From: JBHIEE01 sp046760445
GTDB taxonomy: Bacteria; Acidobacteriota; Aminicenantia; JdFR-78
Reading direction: 5' to 3'
Assembly: GCA_046760445.1 (NCBI GenBank)
Contig: JBHIEE010000102.1
Location: forward strand, 1-10,208
DNA length: 10,208 nt
The position numbers and the translations under genes were made by a program. The first letter of the stretch is position 1. Each line of letters begins with the position of its first letter. Below the pieces are notes generated by a model. The model saw only the letters and a program-made list of their open reading frames with translations, was not told the origin of the DNA and did no database searches. Shown piece after piece: positions 1-7,230 of this stretch.

Positions 1-2434
1 CTGTAACTACAGTATCCATCCACCGCTGCTGTCCTCCAATCGGCTCAGGTGAATTGGGGATAATCCAGTTAGGATTAACCCCAGTTTCTTCCCACCATTT
101 GAATTGACAATCCGGTTCACAAATATGAACCAAAGTTTTCTTACCAGAAGCATATTCACCATATTCCCAGTGTCCTAAGTGAAAAGAGATGGCAATTACT
201 CCAGGAACAATACCTTCTGTTACTTTAGCTTTTGTTACAATTTCACCAATTTTAGATTTTATCCTAATTTTATCTCCATCTTTTATTCCTCTTTCTGCTG
301 CTGTTTTTGGATTTATCCAGGCTGGGTTATCGTGATAGATTTCCGTTAACCATTTGCAGTTTTGTGTCCGAGAATGAGTTTGAACATTAACTTTGTAAGT
401 GGTAAGTATAAGTTCATCTGGTTTCCTCTTTTCGTGCTCAGGAATAGGTAAATATGAAGGTAATGGGTTAAATCCTTTTTCTTTTAAGAATCGGGAATAA
501 ATTTCAAATTTACCAGATTTATTTATTTTATCTGGGGGGAATCCTTTAAAAGCTTTGCCATTAATCATCTGTCCCACATATTTCTTGTATGCATTTTTGG
601 TTGTGGTGTAATTTTCTCCATTTTTACCTTTCCAGATAACTCCGGTCGCTTCATCCACAATAGTTCCCTCTAAGTCTTCTGGCTTTAGTTCTTTAGCATA
701 GGATTTGTATTTTGGTTTGGCATTCTTATCATACCAAGCACCATGCTTTTTCATATACTCAAATCCACCTGCTTTTTTCACTCCAGGAGTGTGCTCACAG
801 GCATCTTTAACAAATTCTTCAGCAGAATTGAATCCTAAAGGAATTCCTAATCTATTAGCAATCTCACAAACTACATCTTTAAAATCTCGTGACCCTCCCA
901 GAGGAGGAACAACAGGTTGACGGATGTAATATTCAGGAATCTGGTCATAAGAAACCATATCTTCCCAATCCCATCTTTCTAAATAAGTTGCATCTGGCAG
1001 GATTAAATCAGCTAAAGAAGTTGATTCACTATAAGCCACATCACAAGCAACGATATAAGGAATTAGTTTTTCATCTTTCATAATATCAATATTCTCCTGA
1101 CATTCACCATTAATATAAACTGGATTGTAGCAATAAATCATATAGACTTTTGGTCGGCCGTAGGAACCATCTTTAATCATCTTGAATACCTGATGATTTA
1201 TATGATGGGTTGGATAAGCGGCTTGACCAGGAAATCCATCAATTATCTTCAGTTTCTTAGGATGTCCATCTGGTTTTTTAAACGAATTTTTCCATTTAGC
1301 GCCCACAGCTTTACAGGTTCCTCCCTTGACATCAATATAACCACAGATAGCATCTAACATCTTTATGGCTCTTTCATTCTCAACACCATTGTAGTGAGCA
1401 ACAGCGCCTCGATAAGAGACGATTGTTCCTGGTTTAGCTTTAGCATACTCAATAGCCAAGGATTTTATTTTATCTGCAGGTACCCCACTTATTTTCTCAG
1501 CCCATTCAGGAGTATATTGCCGCAAATGTTTTTTCAATTGGTCCATTGTCACATTGGTCCAAGTTTCAATAAAATCTTTGTCATAAAATCCTTCTTTCAT
1601 TACTACATGAGCCATAGCTAAAGCAATAGCTCCATCTGTGCCTGGCTTAATGGGAATCCATTCCGAAGATTTAGCAGCTGTGTTAGACAATCTAACATCA
1701 AAAGTGATTAATTTTACTCCTCGTTCCACAACAGCTTTGATTGCTCTCTGGGCTAAAGGAATATGAGAGGTGTGAGTTTCAAAGAAATTACAACCAAAAT
1801 TAAGAATCATATTAGTGTTAGCCACATCATTGACATCATAGTGCTTTCCCCAAGTAAGCTCTTGAGACGTCCATTTTCCTCCTTCACACACAGAGGTGTG
1901 ATTACCAATTGTTTTTGTTTCATAAGCAGGTAGGAAATAACTTTTAATTATTTTGGATGAACTCGCCTTCATTCTTCCATAATGGAACATAAACTCTTCT
2001 GGATGACCATTGTCTTTGAGCTCTTTTAGTTTAGCTGTAACTTCGTTTATAGCTTCTTCCCAAGTGATTCTTTTCCACTTTCCTTCTCCTCTTTTACCTA
2101 CTCTTTTCATGGGGTAAAGAATTCTATCTGGATTGTAAACCTGATTGATACCAGCTTGACCTCGAGCACATAGCTTACCATTTGTTCTGGGAAGAGCGGG
2201 ATTTCCTTCTATCTTAACTAATTTACAATCTTCTACATAACCAATAATTCCATCTCGAGCAACGCATTGCCAGCAGGCAGAAGGAATTGCTTGACGCTCA
2301 ACTCCTGTTTCTGGAGAAAAATCAGCTACTTTTATTTTTCCTTCTAAATTCTCAGATTGTGACTTAAGACCCAATGTCAAAACACCGCAACTAAGTGCCC
2401 CTAATTTTATAAAATCTCTTCTATCTAATCTCAT
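1..2434 (-). CDS. Tat-exported molybdopterin oxidoreductase, catalytic subunit (3' end outside window)
   Basis: Catalytic subunit of a periplasmic molybdenum (bis-MGD) reductase of the DMSO-reductase superfamily. The frame is open for 811 codons from ATG 2434 to the left edge with no stop, so the C-terminus is missing, probably by only a few residues. A Tat signal starts the protein (RRDFIK at residues 5-10). The Fe-S motif is Cys54, Cys57, Asp61, Cys89 (CX2C-X3-D-X27-C), with Asp where the family normally has the third Cys. Cys183, in NHTSVCEGGKW, is the likely Mo ligand, as in PsrA/PhsA/TtrA/ArrA rather than the Ser or Asp clades. NTAAKSSEWIPIKPGTDGA (around 253) is a cofactor-binding segment, and the molybdopterin-dinucleotide-binding domain starts near residue 670. 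AGGAGGT precedes the ATG, and the start overlaps the end of the Fe-S subunit by 14 bp, suggesting translational coupling. Family is certain; the substrate (tetrathionate, thiosulfate/polysulfide, arsenate, selenate or other) is not. Confidence 0.93.
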   Translation of the reverse strand, partial: MRLDRRDFIKLGALSCGVLTLGLKSQSENLEGKIKVADFSPETGVERQAIPSACWQCVARDGIIGYVEDCKLVKIEGNPALPRTNGKLCARGQAGINQVYNPDRILYPMKRVGKRGEGKWKRITWEEAINEVTAKLKELKDNGHPEEFMFHYGRMKASSSKIIKSYFLPAYETKTIGNHTSVCEGGKWTSQELTWGKHYDVNDVANTNMILNFGCNFFETHTSHIPLAQRAIKAVVERGVKLITFDVRLSNTAAKSSEWIPIKPGTDGAIALAMAHVVMKEGFYDKDFIETWTNVTMDQLKKHLRQYTPEWAEKISGVPADKIKSLAIEYAKAKPGTIVSYRGAVAHYNGVENERAIKMLDAICGYIDVKGGTCKAVGAKWKNSFKKPDGHPKKLKIIDGFPGQAAYPTHHINHQVFKMIKDGSYGRPKVYMIYCYNPVYINGECQENIDIMKDEKLIPYIVACDVAYSESTSLADLILPDATYLERWDWEDMVSYDQIPEYYIRQPVVPPLGGSRDFKDVVCEIANRLGIPLGFNSAEEFVKDACEHTPGVKKAGGFEYMKKHGAWYDKNAKPKYKSYAKELKPEDLEGTIVDEATGVIWKGKNGENYTTTKNAYKKYVGQMINGKAFKGFPPDKINKSGKFEIYSRFLKEKGFNPLPSYLPIPEHEKRKPDELILTTYKVNVQTHSRTQNCKWLTEIYHDNPAWINPKTAAERGIKDGDKIRIKSKIGEIVTKAKVTEGIVPGVIAISFHLGHWEYGEYASGKKTLVHICEPDCQFKWWEETGVNPNWIIPNSPEPIGGQQRWMDTVVT

Positions 2435-3221
2435 CGATCCACCTCCTTCCTTTCTCATAAATTCCTTCCTCAAAGGCAATATAAAAAACATGGGGATCTG
2501 TTCTCTCTTCGGGGAATAACACTTGGGTTTTGTGCTCTTTTAACAGTTGAGAAACTTTACTCAAAGGATCATTTATATTCCCAAATATCCGAGCTTGAGC
2601 AGGACAGGTATTAACACAAGAAGGTGGAACTTCTTGATCCACCCGATGAACACAGAGAGTGCATTTACCCACTGTATTATTCTCTGGCTCACCCCCAGCT
2701 TTTCTAATTGGATCAACATAACGAGCTTTGTAAGGACATTCTTCAACGCATAACTGACATCCGATACAGCGTTCATAATCAACTAAAACTGCTCCATCAG
2801 GTCTCGAGTATGTAGCTCGCTTTTCGTATTCTACTTCTCTGCCATTGTATTTATAGATGGCCTTCACAGGATCAACCGGACAAACTTCAACACAAGGAGG
2901 ATTGGCACAGTGATTGCACATGATTGGTTGAAAAAATCTTTTTGTTTTAGGAAAAGTGCCTTTTTCCTTTTGTTTCACAACTGTACGAAATACTCCTAAG
3001 GGAACCTGAAATTCACTCTTGCAGGATATAGTACAGGCACGGCAACCATAACATTTTCGCAAATCAATTAACATGGCATAGCGAGGTTTTTTCTCTTGAG
3101 CTGCTTTTAGGGTAGGTATTTCTAAGTTAAGAGCTAAACCAGTAGTAGTTGCAGCAGTAATAGTACTTGCCTTTTTCAAAAAATCACGGCGAGAGCTATT
3201 CGCTAACTTTTTGTTTCTCAT
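2421..3221 (-). CDS. Tat-exported four-cluster [4Fe-4S] ferredoxin subunit (TtrB/SrdB/PsrB-like)
   Basis: Electron-transfer subunit that should pass electrons to the molybdenum subunit encoded next. The 266 residues hold sixteen cysteines in four groups, enough for four [4Fe-4S] clusters: 57/60/63/67, 102/105/110/114, 152/155/158/162 and 187/190/202/206. This is the usual arrangement of the DmsB/PsrB/TtrB/NrfC family. The N-terminus is a twin-arginine signal (RRDFLKK at residues 11-17, then an Ala/Thr-rich stretch to about residue 41), so the subunit has its own Tat signal, as I recall for TtrB; PhsB/PsrB-type subunits more often lack one and ride with the A subunit. An AAGGAGG Shine-Dalgarno sits just upstream of the ATG. 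The gene lies 20 bp after the preceding beta-barrel gene and overlaps the catalytic subunit by 14 bp, so all belong to one operon. Family assignment is firm; the exact subfamily is open. Confidence 0.95.
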   Translation of the reverse strand: MRNKKLANSSRRDFLKKASTITAATTTGLALNLEIPTLKAAQEKKPRYAMLIDLRKCYGCRACTISCKSEFQVPLGVFRTVVKQKEKGTFPKTKRFFQPIMCNHCANPPCVEVCPVDPVKAIYKYNGREVEYEKRATYSRPDGAVLVDYERCIGCQLCVEECPYKARYVDPIRKAGGEPENNTVGKCTLCVHRVDQEVPPSCVNTCPAQARIFGNINDPLSKVSQLLKEHKTQVLFPEERTDPHVFYIAFEEGIYEKGRRWIDEIR

Positions 3222-3241
3222 ATTTACCTCCTTAAAATAAT

Positions 3242-4543
3242 TTAAAATTCTAATTGAAATCGACCAAATATCTCATAAATCCCTCTGGGAATTTCTTTTC
3301 CATAAAAACCCCCCAATCGCACATAGGAAGTGCCAAAATCGAAAGTGAGATATTGGTCGATAAATAGCGTAAACTCTCCTCCTAATTCCACTCCCATGTA
3401 TTTTGATTCATTTCTTTCTTTATTAGCATAAAATAATCCTCCTGTTATTTTAAAATCCAATCTTTCAGAAATCAATGGAATTTCTAATTTCATCTGTGAA
3501 GTAAATAGCCCAGCTCCTTTATTTCCTATCTCTAATCCGAAATCATTTACATCCGAAGGACCTTGAGGAGTGAATATATGAGTATAGGCCCAGTAACCAC
3601 CGGTGCCTAAAATTCCCTGAGGAGTCAAAAAAGTTCTTTTTCCTATTTCTTCCTTATCTCCTGTAGTATAAAGACAAAGTAGTCCTAAATTAGCTGTTCC
3701 AAAAGAAAACTCTCCCTCTCCCTTAAAAGCAATTCCTGTATGGGATATGTCTTTATATTTTCCATTATTAATCATTAAAAAAGCATTTAATTTTGTTTTC
3801 CCTAAGTCGAATGATGAAGTTAAAGCATACCAAGCTTCGTTAATCTCTTCTCCTAAGAAATCTGGTAAATCAGGGTGTCGTTCTTTTCTCATAAAATAGA
3901 CATGTGCTCCTAGAATAGGATTTATAAAATCAAAAATGTAGAACTCACCATTTCTATCCAATTCAGTCCCTAAAGTATCCACTAATCTTAAATATGCTAA
4001 TCGATATTTCTTTCCTCGAATTTTTCCTTCTAAGGAAATCCCTCCTACATTAAAATCCCAATCAGAACTGAAAAGAGTATCTCCTACCTTATCAGAGACT
4101 GGAATAATGCCAGCATTTAATTTTTGATCTTTTCCGAGAAATGCGTATAAAAAACCATATCGAATACCTCGAGCTTTCAATCGATTAAAAACAACAGCTT
4201 CTCTTATCCCTTCTCGAGGATCAGAGATATCTGGGCCAACCCCCCATCCACCTCTAAACTCTACTTGAGCAAAACCACCAATATTTTTGGTTGGTTGAAC
4301 ATCCAGAGAAAGACGGAACCGTTGTCGGAAAAAATCATAATTTCTTAGATCAGTAAAAGTAGAACCACCAGAGCCTGGTATATTACTAGCATTATACATT
4401 ACTCGATACTGAAGAGATAGGTCGAATTTTTCAAGTTCTTCTAAGGAAAGCCCAAAAACAAAATCCCTTTCCACAAGAAGTAAAGAAAGAAGAGCTAAGT
4501 AAAATAATCTAATCAATTTTTTTTCATTGGGTAGCGATTTCAT
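3242..4543 (-). CDS. Outer-membrane beta-barrel protein (alginate-export/porin-like)
   Basis: Predicted outer-membrane channel of 433 residues. A basic N-terminus and hydrophobic core (LIRLFYLALLSLLLV, from residue 10) form a signal peptide, with cleavage probably in the thirties. The mature part alternates polar and hydrophobic residues in short amphipathic strands split by Gly/Asn/Asp-rich turns, and it ends in FGRFQLEF with a C-terminal Phe, the usual BAM-recognition end. The segment FFRQRFRLSLDVQPTKNIGG resembles the first strands of the alginate-export/OprD-like barrels, but I cannot fix the family by eye. It lies 22 bp after porin 1 and 20 bp before the Fe-S subunit, so it is co-transcribed with the reductase and may carry substrate or product across the outer membrane. 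The start is preceded by a weak AGGGG. A structural outer-membrane role without transport is possible. Confidence 0.75.
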   Translation of the reverse strand: MKSLPNEKKLIRLFYLALLSLLLVERDFVFGLSLEELEKFDLSLQYRVMYNASNIPGSGGSTFTDLRNYDFFRQRFRLSLDVQPTKNIGGFAQVEFRGGWGVGPDISDPREGIREAVVFNRLKARGIRYGFLYAFLGKDQKLNAGIIPVSDKVGDTLFSSDWDFNVGGISLEGKIRGKKYRLAYLRLVDTLGTELDRNGEFYIFDFINPILGAHVYFMRKERHPDLPDFLGEEINEAWYALTSSFDLGKTKLNAFLMINNGKYKDISHTGIAFKGEGEFSFGTANLGLLCLYTTGDKEEIGKRTFLTPQGILGTGGYWAYTHIFTPQGPSDVNDFGLEIGNKGAGLFTSQMKLEIPLISERLDFKITGGLFYANKERNESKYMGVELGGEFTLFIDQYLTFDFGTSYVRLGGFYGKEIPRGIYEIFGRFQLEF

Positions 4544-4565
4544 TCTTTTTCCCCTGCCGTTTCTT

Positions 4566-5717
4566 TTAAAATTTAACTTCTAACTGGACAAGAAATTCAT
4601 TATTATCGATGTCTGTAGGATTTGTACCAGTACCCCCAGTTTCTTCATCGTTGATTATGTATTCGACTTTGAATTTAGTCTTTTCCAACACGTCAATAAT
4701 ACAGGCAAGAATAATCTGGGTACGATCCCAGCTTTCTGCCTTGGTAAATTCTGGGCTACCATCGATAGTGTAGGCGCTGTATGAGACAACTGGCGTTATT
4801 GATTTAAAAATTTCTCTTTCTCCAATTTTAAACTTATAGGAAGCTTCAAAAACATAAGACATCCGACCCAATCCGGCATCCATAGCAGACAAGAAACCAG
4901 CGAAGATACGACTATGGCCAATTTTAACATTTGCCTGAGCGCCAACGCGCTGGCGACCATTGTCTTCGTCTAATTTAGCTTTTTGATCATTGGAAAGGTA
5001 CCTTTCGAACGCTCTCCTCTCACTCTCACTTAGTTTATCGGTGTAGTAAAATCCCATGAGATCAACTTTTGCCTCACCAAGTTTCTGGTTAATGCCAATA
5101 TTAATACCTGCCTCAGGATATTTGAGACTGATCTTAGGGCCAAGATCATCCTGGATCATTTTGTCTTTGTTGCTACCATCATACTTAGATGTCTGCTCTG
5201 CTGGTTGTTTATGCCCAATCTTAAATCCCTCACCAACTGATACCAGCCAGTAAAATGGTGGAGCCTTATGCTTCTTCTCCCAGTTACCCCAGGCGATCGT
5301 CATACTATCATCACGGTAGAAAGCATTGCCGTAAAGAGAATAAGTTTCTGTTATACGGCTGTGGTGATCTTTTAGCGTTCTTTCAAAAAGACCAAAATCA
5401 AGATAGGTATCTAAAGGGAGTCTCAAGAATTTAGCATGGAATTCATTCAGGTAGGATTCTGACTCATCTTTTGTTCCCTGTCTGGCATACCACTGTGCAC
5501 TAAATTTAAGGAAGTCGCCAAGCTTAACTTTTGGTTGAATCACGAACTTGTCAAGTTGAAACTGCGGTTCTATATCCTCAGCGTTGCTTGTAGAAAATTC
5601 ATACTCTAACTCCCCATGAATCTTTACTTCGATTTCCTCCGCTGCCTGACTGGGAACAACAAAGAATAAACCTAAAATCATACACAAACTAAGAAAGTTT
5701 AAAAATAACTTCTTCAT
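4566..5717 (-). CDS. Outer-membrane porin, first gene of the reductase operon
   Basis: Predicted porin of 383 residues. The signal peptide is MKKLFLNFL...FVVPSQA with likely cleavage before AEEIEV. The mature chain is a series of amphipathic beta strands and ends in FLVQLEVKF with a terminal Phe. Overall it resembles phosphate-selective-type porins (OprO/OprP family), a loose similarity only. I chose ATG 5717, not the in-frame ATG at 5744: AAAGGAGG sits four bases before 5717, the signal peptide then begins normally with MKK, and the sigma-54 promoter predicts transcription starting near 5745, which would leave the upstream ATG without a ribosome-binding site. By eye, its codons end in G or C more often than those of the regulatory genes, as expected of an abundant envelope protein; I did not count them. 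It leads the operon and is the direct target of the promoter at 5756-5771. Confidence 0.8.
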   Translation of the reverse strand: MKKLFLNFLSLCMILGLFFVVPSQAAEEIEVKIHGELEYEFSTSNAEDIEPQFQLDKFVIQPKVKLGDFLKFSAQWYARQGTKDESESYLNEFHAKFLRLPLDTYLDFGLFERTLKDHHSRITETYSLYGNAFYRDDSMTIAWGNWEKKHKAPPFYWLVSVGEGFKIGHKQPAEQTSKYDGSNKDKMIQDDLGPKISLKYPEAGINIGINQKLGEAKVDLMGFYYTDKLSESERRAFERYLSNDQKAKLDEDNGRQRVGAQANVKIGHSRIFAGFLSAMDAGLGRMSYVFEASYKFKIGEREIFKSITPVVSYSAYTIDGSPEFTKAESWDRTQIILACIIDVLEKTKFKVEYIINDEETGGTGTNPTDIDNNEFLVQLEVKF

Positions 5718-5755
5718 TTTGCCTCCTTTCTTAGGAAGATTCATATAAAAATCAT

Positions 5756-5771
5756 AGCAAATAATATGCCA
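5756..5771 (-). promoter_or_regulatory. Sigma-54 (-24/-12) promoter of the porin-reductase operon
   Basis: The minus strand reads TGGCATATTATTTGCT, which fits the sigma-54 consensus TGGCAC-N5-TTGCW at all but the last base of the first block. The invariant GG (5770-5769) and GC (5758-5757) are separated by exactly 10 bases. Taking C5757 as -12, transcription would start near 5745, leaving a 28-nt leader with a strong Shine-Dalgarno before ATG 5717. The gene just upstream encodes a GAFTGA-containing sigma-54 activator, which supports the call. Confidence 0.85.
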
Positions 5772-5786
5772 ATTAAAAAAATGAAA

Positions 5787-5799
5787 TAAGTTATTGATT
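5787..5799 (-). promoter_or_regulatory. Putative IHF-binding site between enhancer and sigma-54 promoter
   Basis: The minus strand reads AATCAATAACTTA, a full match to the IHF core consensus WATCAANNNNTTR. It falls at about -42 to -54 from the predicted start, between the tandem palindromes and the -24 element, where IHF bends DNA to bring a sigma-54 activator onto the polymerase. The surrounding DNA is very AT-rich, so a chance match is quite possible. Confidence 0.5.
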
Positions 5800-5841
5800 A
5801 AAAGAGAATTAATAAGATTAAGACAAAATTCAATCAGAGGT

Positions 5842-5878
5842 AAAAGAGCGAAATTTCGCTCAAAAGAGCGAAATTTCG
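5842..5878 (-). terminator. Possible rho-independent terminator after the response regulator gene
   Basis: Read on the minus strand, the same bases as the tandem operator can fold into a 13-bp perfect stem (CGAAATTTCGCTC with GAGCGAAATTTCG, loop TTTT), or a shorter GAGCG/CGCTC hairpin ending in TTTT at 5845-5842. The stem begins one base after the regulator's stop codon. The U-run is short and the stem only moderately GC-rich, so termination may be partial; the enhancer role is at least as likely. Confidence 0.4.
5846..5878. promoter_or_regulatory. Tandem palindromic operator, probable enhancer (UAS) for the NtrC-type regulator
   Basis: Two near-identical palindromes lie side by side: a perfect 16-bp one, GAGCGAAATTTCGCTC, at 5846-5861, and GAGCGAAATTTCGTT starting at 5866, with a perfect 10-bp core at 5869-5878. 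Their centres are 20 bp apart, about two helical turns, so two dimers would bind the same face of the DNA. They sit at about -101 to -133 from the predicted sigma-54 start, the normal range for NtrC-family enhancers. I saw no other copy of the core in the window's intergenic DNA. Binding by the regulator encoded next door is inferred. Confidence 0.65.
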
Positions 5879-7216
5879 TTAAAGTTTGTATTTTTCTACC
5901 TTACTCCTCAATGTTGAAGGTTTTAATTTTAGTAATTTTGCTGCTTTAGTTTTATTCCCAGCAGTTATTCTTAAAGCCTTTTTGATAAGACTTATTTCTG
6001 TTCCTTTAATTGTTTCCTCAAAAGATCTTTCATTTATATTTATCTCAGGAAAAGAACTCTCCTCCAAAATTATCTCCTTGGGTAAATGAGGTAAATCAAT
6101 ATTTCCTTGAGGAGCTATTAAGGTTAATCTTTCTATTACATTCTCTAACTCTCTAACATTACCAGGCCAATTGTAATTTAATAAATAACTCATCGCCTGA
6201 TTAGAAATTTTAATTGGCTTATTAGAATATTTCCTTATAAAAGTTTCGATCAATAAGGGAATATCTTCTTTTCTATCTCTTAAAGGAGGCAAATGAACGG
6301 GTACTACATTTAATCGATAATATAAATCTTCCCTGAATTCTCCTTGTTTAATTTTTTTAAGAAGATCAGACTTAGAAGCAGCAATAACTCTGACATCAAC
6401 TTGAATAGTTTTTGTTCCTCCCACTCGTTCAAATTGTTTATCTTGCAGGACTCTCAATAGTTTAACCTGAAGTTCTAAAGGGATATCATCCACATCATCT
6501 AAAAAAATAGTTCCTTCATCAGCTAATTCAAATCTTCCTTTTTTTTCATTAATGGCACCAGTGAAGGCTCCTATCTCGTGACCAAAAAGTTCACTTTCTA
6601 ATATATCTTTAGAAAAGATAGCACAGCCAACTTTAATATAGGGTTTATTATGTCTGAGACTGCTGTAATGTATAGCATCAGCCACCATTTCTTTTCCTGT
6701 GCCAGTTTCTCCAGTGATAAGCACTGTGCTATTTGAGTTGGCGACAATAGATAATAAGTTGTATATTTCCTGCATAGGTTTACTTTTGCCGATAATTTTG
6801 TGAAAACTATGTCTTTCTTTTAATTGTTCTTTGAGCTCAATATTTTCTTTTTTTATTGATTGAATCTCTTCAATTCTTTTTAAAGTTAAAATTAGTTCAT
6901 CCGATGAAAAAGGTTTGGTTAAATAATCATAAGCACCTAATTTCATAGCTTCCACTGCAGTTTGGACTGTTCCATAAGCGGTCATTAGAATTACTATTGT
7001 CTCAGGATATTTTTCTTTTACCTGCTTTAAGAAAGTTATTCCATCCATTTCAGGCATTTTTAAATCAGTTATAATGACATCAAAATTTTCATTACTGAGA
7101 AGTTCAAGCGCTAATAAGGGGCTTTTGCTGGAAGCTGATTTAAAACCAGCCTCTTTTAAATCATCACACATTGAAATGCGGAGAATATTTTCATCATCTA
7201 CTACTAAAACTTTCAT
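5879..7216 (-). CDS. NtrC-family sigma-54-dependent response regulator
   Basis: Transcription activator of 445 residues with the full three-domain layout. The receiver domain (1-115) has the acidic pair DD at 7-8, phospho-acceptor Asp51 (TDLKMPEMDG) and Lys101. A short coiled-coil-like linker follows. The AAA+ domain (about 140-375) has Walker A GETGTGKE at 169-176, the sigma-54 contact loop GAFTGA at 216-221, Walker B GTIFLDD at 235-241, and an arginine-finger/sensor region (FREDLYYRLNV, 294-304). A Fis-type helix-turn-helix closes the protein (about 408-445). Two ATPase-switch positions differ from NtrC/PspF: Gly197 replaces the Asn before Cys, and Asp241 replaces the Walker B Glu. The gene starts 14 bp after the kinase, so the two are an operon and cognate pair. 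No clear Shine-Dalgarno precedes the ATG. Its predicted target is the palindrome/IHF/sigma-54 region right after its own stop. Confidence 0.95.
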   Translation of the reverse strand: MKVLVVDDENILRISMCDDLKEAGFKSASSKSPLLALELLSNENFDVIITDLKMPEMDGITFLKQVKEKYPETIVILMTAYGTVQTAVEAMKLGAYDYLTKPFSSDELILTLKRIEEIQSIKKENIELKEQLKERHSFHKIIGKSKPMQEIYNLLSIVANSNSTVLITGETGTGKEMVADAIHYSSLRHNKPYIKVGCAIFSKDILESELFGHEIGAFTGAINEKKGRFELADEGTIFLDDVDDIPLELQVKLLRVLQDKQFERVGGTKTIQVDVRVIAASKSDLLKKIKQGEFREDLYYRLNVVPVHLPPLRDRKEDIPLLIETFIRKYSNKPIKISNQAMSYLLNYNWPGNVRELENVIERLTLIAPQGNIDLPHLPKEIILEESSFPEININERSFEETIKGTEISLIKKALRITAGNKTKAAKLLKLKPSTLRSKVEKYKL

Positions 7217-7230
7217 TTGAGTTTAATTTT

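Noticed and set aside
705..1621. Plus-strand open stretches across the molybdenum subunit gene
   Set aside because: They lie antisense to an uninterrupted 811-codon frame with clear family motifs and have low-complexity, non-protein-like translations.
2172..2275. Asp61 as a sequencing error for Cys
   Set aside because: GAT to TGT or TGC needs more than one base change and the surrounding motif spacing is exact, so a simple miscall is unlikely.
5718..5744. In-frame ATG at 5744 as the start of porin 1
   Set aside because: It lies at the predicted sigma-54 transcription start with no Shine-Dalgarno, and adds MNLPKKGGK before a normal signal peptide; the downstream ATG has AAAGGAGG.
5842..5880. 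Direct repeats as a CRISPR fragment
   Set aside because: Only two adjacent units with a single base between them and no spacers; the palindromic symmetry and promoter context fit an operator.
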